Assembly: GCA_029256035.1 (NCBI GenBank)
Contig: JAQSYR010000105.1
Span: 1-5,414, forward strand
Direction: 5' to 3'
Source of the DNA: Anaerocolumna sp.
GTDB lineage: Bacteria; Bacillota; Clostridia; Lachnospirales; Lachnospiraceae
Length of the DNA stretch: 5,414 nucleotides
The notes beneath the pieces were generated by a model. The model saw only the letters and a program-made list of their open reading frames with translations, was not told where the DNA came from and searched no databases. A program made the position numbers and the translations under genes. Shown in pieces: positions 1-5,414 of the stretch. Position 1 is the first letter of the stretch. Every line of letters starts with the position of its first letter.

Positions 1-1
1 T

Positions 2-7
2 GGTTGT
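2..7 (+). other. Lipobox end: Gly-Cys lipid attachment site
   Basis: The first two full codons read Gly-Cys and are followed by Ala-Lys-Gly-Gly-Asp-Lys and a low-complexity polar linker. This is the usual appearance of a Gram-positive lipoprotein just after signal peptidase II cleavage. The Cys codon at 5-7 would be residue +1. The -3 and -2 lipobox positions and the hydrophobic core lie outside the window, so this is an inference from the -1/+1 residues and the linker. Confidence 0.75.
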
Positions 8-1456
8 GCGAAAGGTGGAGATAAGGACACCACAGCTACAACCCAGGCAACTACAGAGAAAGCAGCAGAGACTTCAGCTGCAGCGACAGAGGGTGAAACA
101 AAAGCGAATCCTTACGAAATAGAAGGAAAGGTAACCATTGCTTATCCGGAAGCAGAAACAGCAGAAATTGTTCCGGTATTAGACGCATTTCGTGCAATGT
201 ATCCTAACATTGAAGTGATTGATGAACCATTTCCAGGAAGTACAGGTGGAGCCTTTAATGAATACCTGACCCAAAGAGCAGCTGCAAATCAGATGCCAGA
301 CGTTATGTGGCTTGACTGGAATGATTTTGCTCCACAGGTTGCCAGTGGTTTTGTAATGCCTTTGGATGAATTTATGGCAAGTGACCCGGAAGCAGAATAC
401 GTTCCTGCCGGTATGACAGATCCTTATACCTTTGGTGGAAAATTATATGCCCTTCCTTGTCAGATGAATGCAATGGGAATTACGCTTAATCTAGATATGC
501 TGGAAGAGATGAATATCGATAAACCAAGCTATGACTGGACCATGGATGAATTTACAGAATTACTGAAAAAAGCAATCTCAAGTGAAACAGTAGGTGCAGC
601 AACACTGGAAGATTTGGATCAGGTATATTCTGCACAGGAAGATGGATATTTTTATCCGGCATACGATTATGTAAATCAAAAATTCGACTTTACAAATAAA
701 TGGGTACCTTCAATGAACCGCTTAGCAGAGTTACGTGCAATTCCTGGGTTAGATGCATGGGCAATGAAGTATCCAAAGGCAGAAGATGGAACCACTTCCA
801 TGGATAGTGATTATGTAAGTAAGTTTGGGGAAGCTGGAAAAGATGATAATCATTATACTTTCAAAAATGGTATGGCATTACTTTGCACAAATGCAACCTG
901 GAATGATAACTGGATGAGACAGGAAACTCAGATTGAATGGGATTACTGGCCATATCCTCGTCTAGATGCCAATACACCAGTTAAAACACCAATCCATGTG
1001 GATGCAGCTTATTTAACAAGTACAGCAAAGAACCCTGAGGCATCTTTTGAATTATTAAAATGGTTAACTTATGGTGTAGAAGGCAATTTACAAAGACTCG
1101 ACATTTTTGCAGCACGTGGTGATGCAGACGTGGTAGAAGGAGATACTAAATTACTAAAAACCTGGTTTATTCCTTGCACACAACATCCAGATGTAATCGC
1201 TAAGTTTGAAGAAAATCCTCACTTAACAGATGGATTTAAAGCCCTATATAAGAGCACAGCTAATTCTATTCGTGGTGATATTAATAAGATTTTACCAGGC
1301 TATAATGTAATCTTTGATGATGAAGTAAACCAATTACTAAGAGATGTAAGGGAAGGCCGTGCCAATGCAGCTGACGTAGCACCACAGATTGACGCCAAAG
1401 TAAATGCTGCGTTAACAGAACAATTAAAAATATTTAATGAAAAAGTTGGTAAATAG
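2..1456 (+). CDS. Sugar ABC transporter substrate-binding lipoprotein (family 1 SBP), 5' partial
   Basis: This is the extracellular solute-binding protein of a carbohydrate ABC importer, tethered to the outer face of the cytoplasmic membrane by lipid. The frame is open from base 2, upstream of the first internal ATG at 197, so that ATG is not the true start. The visible protein begins Gly-Cys-Ala-Lys-Gly-Gly, the end of a lipobox; only the signal peptide and start codon lie outside the window. A Thr/Ala/Glu-rich linker of about 35 residues follows, then the SBP fold (EGKVTIAYPEAETAEIVPVL). Counting from the Cys, family-typical segments are MPDVMWLDW at 97-105 and YALP at 148-151, the latter like the Y-x-L/V-P of family 1 SBPs. 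Later come TFKNGMALL and a FELLKWLTYG segment typical of the C-lobe. The mature length of 483 residues is normal for the family. It is rich in aromatic residues, as sugar binders are, but the substrate cannot be read. It ends 140 bases before a second binding protein gene. Confidence 0.93.
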   Translation, partial: GCAKGGDKDTTATTQATTEKAAETSAAATEGETKANPYEIEGKVTIAYPEAETAEIVPVLDAFRAMYPNIEVIDEPFPGSTGGAFNEYLTQRAAANQMPDVMWLDWNDFAPQVASGFVMPLDEFMASDPEAEYVPAGMTDPYTFGGKLYALPCQMNAMGITLNLDMLEEMNIDKPSYDWTMDEFTELLKKAISSETVGAATLEDLDQVYSAQEDGYFYPAYDYVNQKFDFTNKWVPSMNRLAELRAIPGLDAWAMKYPKAEDGTTSMDSDYVSKFGEAGKDDNHYTFKNGMALLCTNATWNDNWMRQETQIEWDYWPYPRLDANTPVKTPIHVDAAYLTSTAKNPEASFELLKWLTYGVEGNLQRLDIFAARGDADVVEGDTKLLKTWFIPCTQHPDVIAKFEENPHLTDGFKALYKSTANSIRGDINKILPGYNVIFDDEVNQLLRDVREGRANAADVAPQIDAKVNAALTEQLKIFNEKVGK

Positions 1457-1533
1457 TCAAGATATGTTAAACATGTTTCCTGTCGGATTCCTGTTTGCAT
1501 AATTCTTAATGCTATAGTTGAATTCTTACAGAC

Positions 1534-1565
1534 ATTCCTCTCCCGGTATCACCGGGAGAGGGAAT
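1534..1565 (+). promoter_or_regulatory. Intercistronic GC-rich RNA hairpin between the two SBP genes
   Basis: CTCTCCCGGT at 1538-1547 is perfectly complementary to ACCGGGAGAG at 1551-1560, around a three-base ATC loop. The stem can extend by four more pairs (1534-1537 with 1561-1565) if one G is bulged. No T-run follows the right arm (the next bases are ATATCCAATACC), and the opposite strand has none either, so it is not a canonical intrinsic terminator. By analogy with hairpins after binding-protein genes in other ABC operons, it may protect the upstream mRNA from 3' exonucleases or partly stop transcription, so the binding protein is made in excess of the membrane components. That role is inference. 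The hairpin is about 20 bases upstream of the next ribosome binding site. Confidence 0.65.
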
Positions 1566-1585
1566 ATCCAATACCTTCAATGAAT

Positions 1586-1592
1586 GGAGGGG
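1586..1592 (+). promoter_or_regulatory. Ribosome binding site of the large SBP gene
   Basis: GGAGGGG lies four bases before the ATG at 1597 (six bases counted from the GGAGG core). It supports that start, which also places a basic-then-hydrophobic membrane-targeting sequence at the very N-terminus. Confidence 0.85.
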
Positions 1593-1596
1593 TTTT

Positions 1597-4551
1597 ATGA
1601 AAAGGAAGTTTCTTTCCTGGAAACCTATGTATTTTATTGTATTTATATTTTTTGCGTTGGGTTTATTTCTAGGATTTAATAATGTAGGGGAGAAAAAGAA
1701 CTTTGAGGCGTCCGATGATTTAGAACGCAGGTATTTACTAAGTGATGAAGAAGTTGCCAAGTTGCAGCTTAATTTTGATGCTGAAAATGTAGTAAGCGAA
1801 ATTGATCTTTCGAAAGTGAATGTTTCCGGAGATGGGATAGAACCTCAGAGTGATGGGGTATTTGTACCTGCATACGGAAACTGTAATGTTATATTTAATG
1901 TTCCTGTAACCGGGGAATATTATATTATGGTTGAATATAAATCAACAGGCAGGAACCTATTTGAAAATCCTGTCAATGTATCAGTAAATAAACAAGATAT
2001 GGTTTGCTCCCTTCCATTTCTTTGGGCGGATGAAATAACCGAAAAAAGTATGGACAGATATGGCAATGAGATTGTATCCGAACAGTACCAATTTGAAGAA
2101 CCTGCCCTTTCCTATTTGGAAGACTATGAGCATTTTTATAGAACACCTATTCTTTTTTCTTTGACGGAGGGAGAGAATTTCATAACATTCTCACCTCAAA
2201 ATCAAGATATGGTCTTTACTAAGATTCGCATACTTTATCCATCAGAAGATATTACTTATTCAGAATATCAGATTACCTATAAGGGAACACAGGAATTTCA
2301 GGATATGGTAATAGTGGAAGGGGAAGATTACAGAGCAAAATCCGACTCCTTTATTAGAGGCCGCAATTCTTCCAATACAAGTGTAGTTCCAAGTGATCCT
2401 TATATTAAATTAATTAATACAACAGATGATAAGTCCAACAAAGCCATGGGACAGAAAGTAATCTATGAAGTTAATGTTCCTGTGGATGGAATCTATTATC
2501 TTTCTTTTAAATACAGTCAACCGTTAAAAACAGGGGGATTGGTTTTTCGAACCATTGAAGTTGATGGAAAAGTTCCCTTTGCCGAAGCAAGAGATGTAGG
2601 ATTTCCTCATACCGGCATGAATAAATATCAGAATCTAACCTTGGGCACAGAAGAGCCCATGGGAATTTATTTATCCAAGGGATTACATACCATTGCACTT
2701 AAGGTAACCGCAGGGCAAACAGATGGGCTATACAGAGATTTATTAGAGATCGTAAAAGAAATTAATGATACAGGTATTGTTCTTAAAAAAATTAAGGGAA
2801 GCAATTCCGATGATACAGCAAAAGTGGATACTAACCGTACCTGGGATATTCTTCAGTATATGCCTGATATTCTAGGTAAACTAGAAGGATGGCAGGAGCG
2901 TATCATCGCCGTATACAATGAATTAGAAAAAATCGGAGGAATGGAGCCTTCCTTTGCCAGTGATTTAATGTTAGCAGCGCAAAATCTTAACAGGCTTGCA
3001 TCAGAACCAAGAGAAATACCTAATCGAATCTCCTTATTAAGCGATGACTCAAGTTCTGCTGCACAACTTATTTCCCTTACCCTGACAAAAATATATGAAC
3101 AGAACTTAAGTATTGATCGCTTCTATCTTCATGGGAAAGACTATGATCTGCCTTCTCCCAAGGCCAGTATTCTAAAGGGTTTCATCACCAGCTTGAAACA
3201 GTTTTTGTATTCATTTTCACCAGTTATGAATGAAAGTGTAGATGTAAGTAATTCTGAGGGAACCTTAACCGTATGGATTAACAAACCTTCACAATATGTA
3301 GAGGCACTACGGGAATTAACTGCACAGGATTTTACCATGAAAACAGGAATCGATGTGGTATATTCCATTATGCCCGATGAGAAAAAAATAACACTTGCCA
3401 ACTCTACCAAAACCAATCCAGATCTAGCTCTGGGATTATCCTACTACCGTCCTGCAGAATTTGCTATGAGAGGAATGGCAAAGAATTTGTTAGAATATGA
3501 GGATTTTATTGAATGGTATAGTAAAGAGTATAATATTCAGGCATTGGCTCCTATGGCATATGAAGATGGAATCTATGGTGCAAGTGAGACACAGGATTTC
3601 TATGTATTATTCTATCGGACAGATATTATGGATATGCTGGATCTAAAGACACCAGATACCTGGGATGATGTTAAGAAAATGATGCCAATTCTACATAGAA
3701 ATGCAATGAACTTTAATGTAACTCTGGCAAATACCGTTGGTTATAAAAACTTTGAAACAACGGGAAGTTTTATTTTTCAAAATGGAGGCAATTATTATTC
3801 CCCCGATGGATTTACTTCAAATTTTAATGATCCCAATACATTAAAAGGTTTGCGGGAAATGGTAGACCTGTTCCAAGTGTATGGGCTGGCACAAAATATA
3901 CCCAATTTCTTTAACGCCTTTCGTTCTGGCACAGTTCCAATTGGAATCTCTAACTTTGCAACTTATCTGCAATTACAGGTTGGAGCGCCAGAGTTAACTG
4001 GGCGATGGGATATTTCCCTAATACCAGGGACTGTAATGGAAGATGGAAGTGTATCCAGATACTACTCTGCAGATATGACATCAGCCATGATATTCTCTAA
4101 TTCCAAGATGCAAGACGAAGCTTATGAATTTTTAAAGTGGTGGTTATCCAGTGAAACACAGATAAAGTATGCTACTGACCTGCAGATGAAATATGGTCCG
4201 GATTATATCTGGAATACGGCAAATCATGTTGCCATGAAACAGATGTCTTATCCACCCAATCATAAAGAAATTATTTTAGAACAGTGGAAATGGCAGAAAG
4301 AAGCCTTAAGACATCCTGCAAGTTACATTTTAGAAAGAGAAGTTAGTAATGCATGGATTGATATAGTTACCAAAGGGGAAAGTTTTCAGCCTCGTATTGA
4401 TGAAGCAACCCTAGCTTCCAATCGGGAAATGAAGAGAAAACTTACAGAGTTTGGTTACTATGATGAGGAAGGAAATAAATTAAAGGAATATAATGTCCAT
4501 CTCATTGATGAACTAATGAAAAAATTAGAAGAGAAGGAGGATGGAACGTGA
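1597..4551 (+). CDS. Large membrane-anchored multidomain extracellular solute-binding protein (CBM-like regions + family 1 SBP)
   Basis: This 984-residue protein probably captures carbohydrate at the outer membrane face for the permeases encoded next. Residues 1-10 are basic (MKRKFLSWKP) and 12-27 are hydrophobic. No lipobox Cys or clear AxA cleavage site follows, so an uncleaved anchor is likely. Residues about 69-215 and 237-372 each look like a beta-sandwich carbohydrate-binding domain: the first has GEYYIMVEYKS near 106-116, the second opens with VEGEDY and has DGIYYLSFKYSQ at 297-308. Residues about 380-550 are helix-rich. From about 552 to 930 is a family 1 SBP domain: PDLALGL near 608, SETQDFYVLFYRTDI at 663-677, PxTWDDV around W689, RSGTVPIGI at 776-784 and EFLKWW ending at 849. 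The tail is charged. Such ~1000-residue SBPs beside MalFG-type permeases are known in Bacillota (family knowledge from memory). No internal break is apparent. The gene overlaps the permease gene by four bases, so the two are probably translationally coupled. The ligand is not identifiable. Confidence 0.9.
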   Translation: MKRKFLSWKPMYFIVFIFFALGLFLGFNNVGEKKNFEASDDLERRYLLSDEEVAKLQLNFDAENVVSEIDLSKVNVSGDGIEPQSDGVFVPAYGNCNVIFNVPVTGEYYIMVEYKSTGRNLFENPVNVSVNKQDMVCSLPFLWADEITEKSMDRYGNEIVSEQYQFEEPALSYLEDYEHFYRTPILFSLTEGENFITFSPQNQDMVFTKIRILYPSEDITYSEYQITYKGTQEFQDMVIVEGEDYRAKSDSFIRGRNSSNTSVVPSDPYIKLINTTDDKSNKAMGQKVIYEVNVPVDGIYYLSFKYSQPLKTGGLVFRTIEVDGKVPFAEARDVGFPHTGMNKYQNLTLGTEEPMGIYLSKGLHTIALKVTAGQTDGLYRDLLEIVKEINDTGIVLKKIKGSNSDDTAKVDTNRTWDILQYMPDILGKLEGWQERIIAVYNELEKIGGMEPSFASDLMLAAQNLNRLASEPREIPNRISLLSDDSSSAAQLISLTLTKIYEQNLSIDRFYLHGKDYDLPSPKASILKGFITSLKQFLYSFSPVMNESVDVSNSEGTLTVWINKPSQYVEALRELTAQDFTMKTGIDVVYSIMPDEKKITLANSTKTNPDLALGLSYYRPAEFAMRGMAKNLLEYEDFIEWYSKEYNIQALAPMAYEDGIYGASETQDFYVLFYRTDIMDMLDLKTPDTWDDVKKMMPILHRNAMNFNVTLANTVGYKNFETTGSFIFQNGGNYYSPDGFTSNFNDPNTLKGLREMVDLFQVYGLAQNIPNFFNAFRSGTVPIGISNFATYLQLQVGAPELTGRWDISLIPGTVMEDGSVSRYYSADMTSAMIFSNSKMQDEAYEFLKWWLSSETQIKYATDLQMKYGPDYIWNTANHVAMKQMSYPPNHKEIILEQWKWQKEALRHPASYILEREVSNAWIDIVTKGESFQPRIDEATLASNREMKRKLTEFGYYDEEGNKLKEYNVHLIDELMKKLEEKEDGT
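1630..1677 (+). other. N-terminal membrane anchor or signal segment of the large SBP
   Basis: Residues 12-27 are an unbroken run of aromatic and aliphatic residues preceded by four basic residues (K2, R3, K4, K9). This gives an N-in orientation with the rest of the protein outside. No Cys follows the core and no small-x-small cleavage motif is evident before the charged stretch at 32-34, so retention as a transmembrane anchor is favoured over secretion. Confidence 0.7.
4534..4540 (+). promoter_or_regulatory. Ribosome binding site of the permease gene, inside the end of the large SBP gene
   Basis: AAGGAGG ends seven bases before the GTG at 4548. This decides the start in favour of GTG, which shares bases with the TGA stop of the preceding gene (GTGA, 4548-4551). 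The arrangement indicates coupled translation of the two proteins. Confidence 0.88.
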
Positions 4552-5369
4552 GTAAATTAAAATATAAAAAGGCAGATAACCTGATACAGAGATTTTTAGG
4601 ATTCCTGGACCATCACTCCGTGTTTTGGATGCAGCTTCCATTTATTTTACTTTTTGTAGTTTTTATTATTATCCCCATCCTTATAGCAATTGTACTATCC
4701 TTTACAGATTTTAATTCCATTGAATTCCCCAATTTTGTGGGGTTGGATAATTATGTTAATATCTTAACCAATGATACTATTTTTATGGAAAATGCGTTGC
4801 CAAATACCATTCAATTTGCAGTTATTGTAGGCTTTGGCGGATATTTTCTCTCCTTTTTTCTAGCTTGGACCTTAGCACAGGTAACCCCAATTCCCCGAAC
4901 AATTATGGCAGTGATTCTTTACCTGCCATCTATGACCGGTGGGATTATGCTATCCACTGTGTGGCAGGTAATCTTTGCCGGTGACAAAATAGGGTATTTA
5001 AATTCCTTCCTCTTAAAATTAGATTTCATACAAAAACCAATTTTGTGGCTATCCGATGGAAAATACCTAATGACCATAATGATATTGGTAACACTGTGGA
5101 GCAGTATGGGAATTGGTTTTCTAGCAATGCTGTCAGGTATTTTAAATATTAATCCAGAATTATATGAAGCGAATGGGTCCATTGGTGTTATGCTTTCAGG
5201 TGCTAATCCTACCCCAGGATATGCTGGCCAGCTTTTAGTAACCCATGCAGAAGAGCATGCATTTATCCGCTATGAGATGGGATATGGGGCTGCAGTTTCT
5301 GTCTTGATTTTGCTTCTTGTATGGGGAATTTCCCAAATATCAAAAAGGCTATTTGCAGAGAAAGACTGA
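4548..5369 (+). CDS. MalF/UgpA-type sugar ABC transporter permease with apparent in-frame loss of the EAA loop and one TM helix
   Basis: This is the first inner-membrane subunit of the importer. It starts at GTG, decided by the AAGGAGG site. Helices visible are about residues 27-51 (followed by FTDFN), 87-110, 117-141 and 176-200, plus a last one at 247-265. A VGLDNYVNIL segment and NTIQF before helix 2 are typical of MalF-type permeases. The EAA loop normally follows helix 4 with the pattern EAA-x3-G-x9-I-x-LP and contacts the ATPase. Here NPELYEA (202-208) is followed at once by NGSIGVMLSGANPTPGYAG and later RYEMGY (241-246), which in this family lie beyond the next helix. There is no I-x-LP and no hydrophobic helix between 209 and 246. 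At 273 residues it is about 45 shorter than relatives as I recall them. Five helices would put the basic C-terminus (KRLFAEKD) outside. The frame is intact. It is probably non-functional as written, or the sequence carries a deletion error. Confidence 0.85.
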   Translation: MSKLKYKKADNLIQRFLGFLDHHSVFWMQLPFILLFVVFIIIPILIAIVLSFTDFNSIEFPNFVGLDNYVNILTNDTIFMENALPNTIQFAVIVGFGGYFLSFFLAWTLAQVTPIPRTIMAVILYLPSMTGGIMLSTVWQVIFAGDKIGYLNSFLLKLDFIQKPILWLSDGKYLMTIMILVTLWSSMGIGFLAMLSGILNINPELYEANGSIGVMLSGANPTPGYAGQLLVTHAEEHAFIRYEMGYGAAVSVLILLLVWGISQISKRLFAEKD

Positions 5370-5375
5370 GGAGGG
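5370..5375 (+). promoter_or_regulatory. Ribosome binding site of the following gene
   Basis: GGAGGG directly follows the TGA stop of the permease gene and lies seven bases before the ATG at 5383. The in-frame ATG at 5377 is only one base from this site, too close for efficient initiation, so 5383 is the better start. Confidence 0.75.
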
Positions 5376-5382
5376 AATGCTT

Positions 5383-5414
5383 ATGAAACGACGTAACAGA
5401 ATAAGAATTATGGG
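5383..5414 (+). CDS. Start of a downstream gene, probably the second (MalG/UgpE-type) permease, 3' partial
   Basis: Only the N-terminus is visible: Met-Lys-Arg-Arg-Asn-Arg-Ile-Arg-Ile-Met, cut by the window end. A well-spaced GGAGGG precedes the ATG, and the gap to the previous stop is 13 bases, so it is in the same operon. A short, strongly basic N-terminus is common in MalG-type permeases, where it stays in the cytoplasm before helix 1, and this subunit normally follows the MalF-type gene. The assignment rests on position and charge only. Another operon member cannot be excluded. Confidence 0.55.
   Translation, partial: MKRRNRIRIM

Larger units (their letters stand above)
1457..1596 (+). 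other. Intergenic region between the lipoprotein SBP and the large SBP genes
   Basis: This 140-base gap is the only one of any size in the window. It holds a perfect 10-base palindrome (AAACATGTTT, 1469-1478) just past the stop codon, the strong hairpin at 1534-1565, and the RBS at 1586-1592. TATAGT at 1513-1518 and CATAAT at 1498-1503 resemble -10 boxes, but neither has a convincing -35 box at 16-18 bases spacing, so no promoter is called. No plausible small coding gene is seen. Confidence 0.7.

Noticed and set aside
197..199. ATG at 197 as the start of the first binding protein
   Set aside because: The frame is open to the window edge and encodes a lipoprotein Gly-Cys, the linker and the first beta strand upstream, so the true start is outside the window.
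1498..1518. Possible promoter -10 boxes CATAAT (1498-1503) and TATAGT (1513-1518)
   Set aside because: No matching -35 hexamer at 16-18 bases. TTGCAT at 1495-1500 is only 12 bases from TATAGT, and GTTTCC/TTTCCT upstream of CATAAT are poor matches.
1534..1575. Calling the intercistronic hairpin a rho-independent terminator
   Set aside because: No T-run follows the stem on either strand.
1300..1760. Two minus-strand open frames (1300-1500 and 1512-1760) overlapping the ends of the SBP genes and the gap between them
   Set aside because: Their translations show no recognisable domain, they are antisense to well-supported genes, and no good ribosome binding site was noted. The second owes part of its length to the antisense of the hairpin and anchor region.
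2507..2698. Minus-strand open frame inside the large SBP gene
   Set aside because: Short, no family resemblance, and fully antisense to a conserved carbohydrate-binding-like region.
3141..3416. Minus-strand open frame of 91 codons inside the large SBP gene
   Set aside because: Antisense shadow of the linker and start of the SBP domain; no recognisable motif.
4919..5182. Minus-strand open frame inside the permease gene
   Set aside because: Antisense to conserved permease helices, with no recognisable motif.
5166..5186. Residues 207-213 (E-A-N-G-S-I-G) as a degenerate but complete EAA motif
   Set aside because: The Gly at +6 fits the pattern, but no I-x-LP follows at the expected distance. 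The sequence instead continues with the GANPTPGYAG block that belongs after the next helix, so the match looks like chance at a deletion junction.

Overview
The window is a compact, AT-rich stretch with strong GGAGG-type ribosome binding sites, no gap over 140 bases, and all genes on the plus strand. Gene order, Shine-Dalgarno strength, codon use and the protein families suggest a Gram-positive Bacillota, most plausibly a carbohydrate-degrading Lachnospiraceae/Clostridia member. That taxonomic guess is inference. The locus is the middle of a carbohydrate ABC importer (CUT1/MalFG-type) operon.

Layout: (i) bases 2-1456 hold nearly all of a lipoprotein solute-binding protein (SBP), cut by the window edge just before its lipid-attachment Cys. 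(ii) Bases 1457-1596 are a 140-base intercistronic gap with a strong GC-rich hairpin that has no U-tract, then a good RBS. (iii) Bases 1597-4551 encode a 984-residue, N-terminally anchored protein with two beta-sandwich, carbohydrate-binding-like regions, a helical linker and a C-terminal family-1 SBP domain. (iv) Bases 4548-5369 encode a MalF/UgpA-type permease that starts at GTG inside the previous stop codon (GTGA overlap). (v) From 5383 a new gene begins with a good RBS; by position it is probably the second (MalG-type) permease, but only 11 codons are visible.

The expected system: the two binding proteins capture an oligosaccharide or glycan fragment at the outer face of the membrane and hand it to the permease heterodimer. 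No ATPase gene is visible; a shared MsmX-like ATPase elsewhere would be usual for this transporter class.

The most notable observation is in the first permease. The reading frame is open, but the protein is only 273 residues. It passes directly from the start of the EAA loop (NPELYEA, residues 202-208) into a segment that normally lies after the next membrane helix (GVMLSGANPTPGYAG). The rest of the EAA coupling loop and one transmembrane helix, roughly 45 residues, appear to be absent without a frameshift. This would be expected to break coupling to the ATPase and to invert the C-terminal topology, so it is either a loss-of-function in-frame deletion, an assembly error or a very unusual permease.
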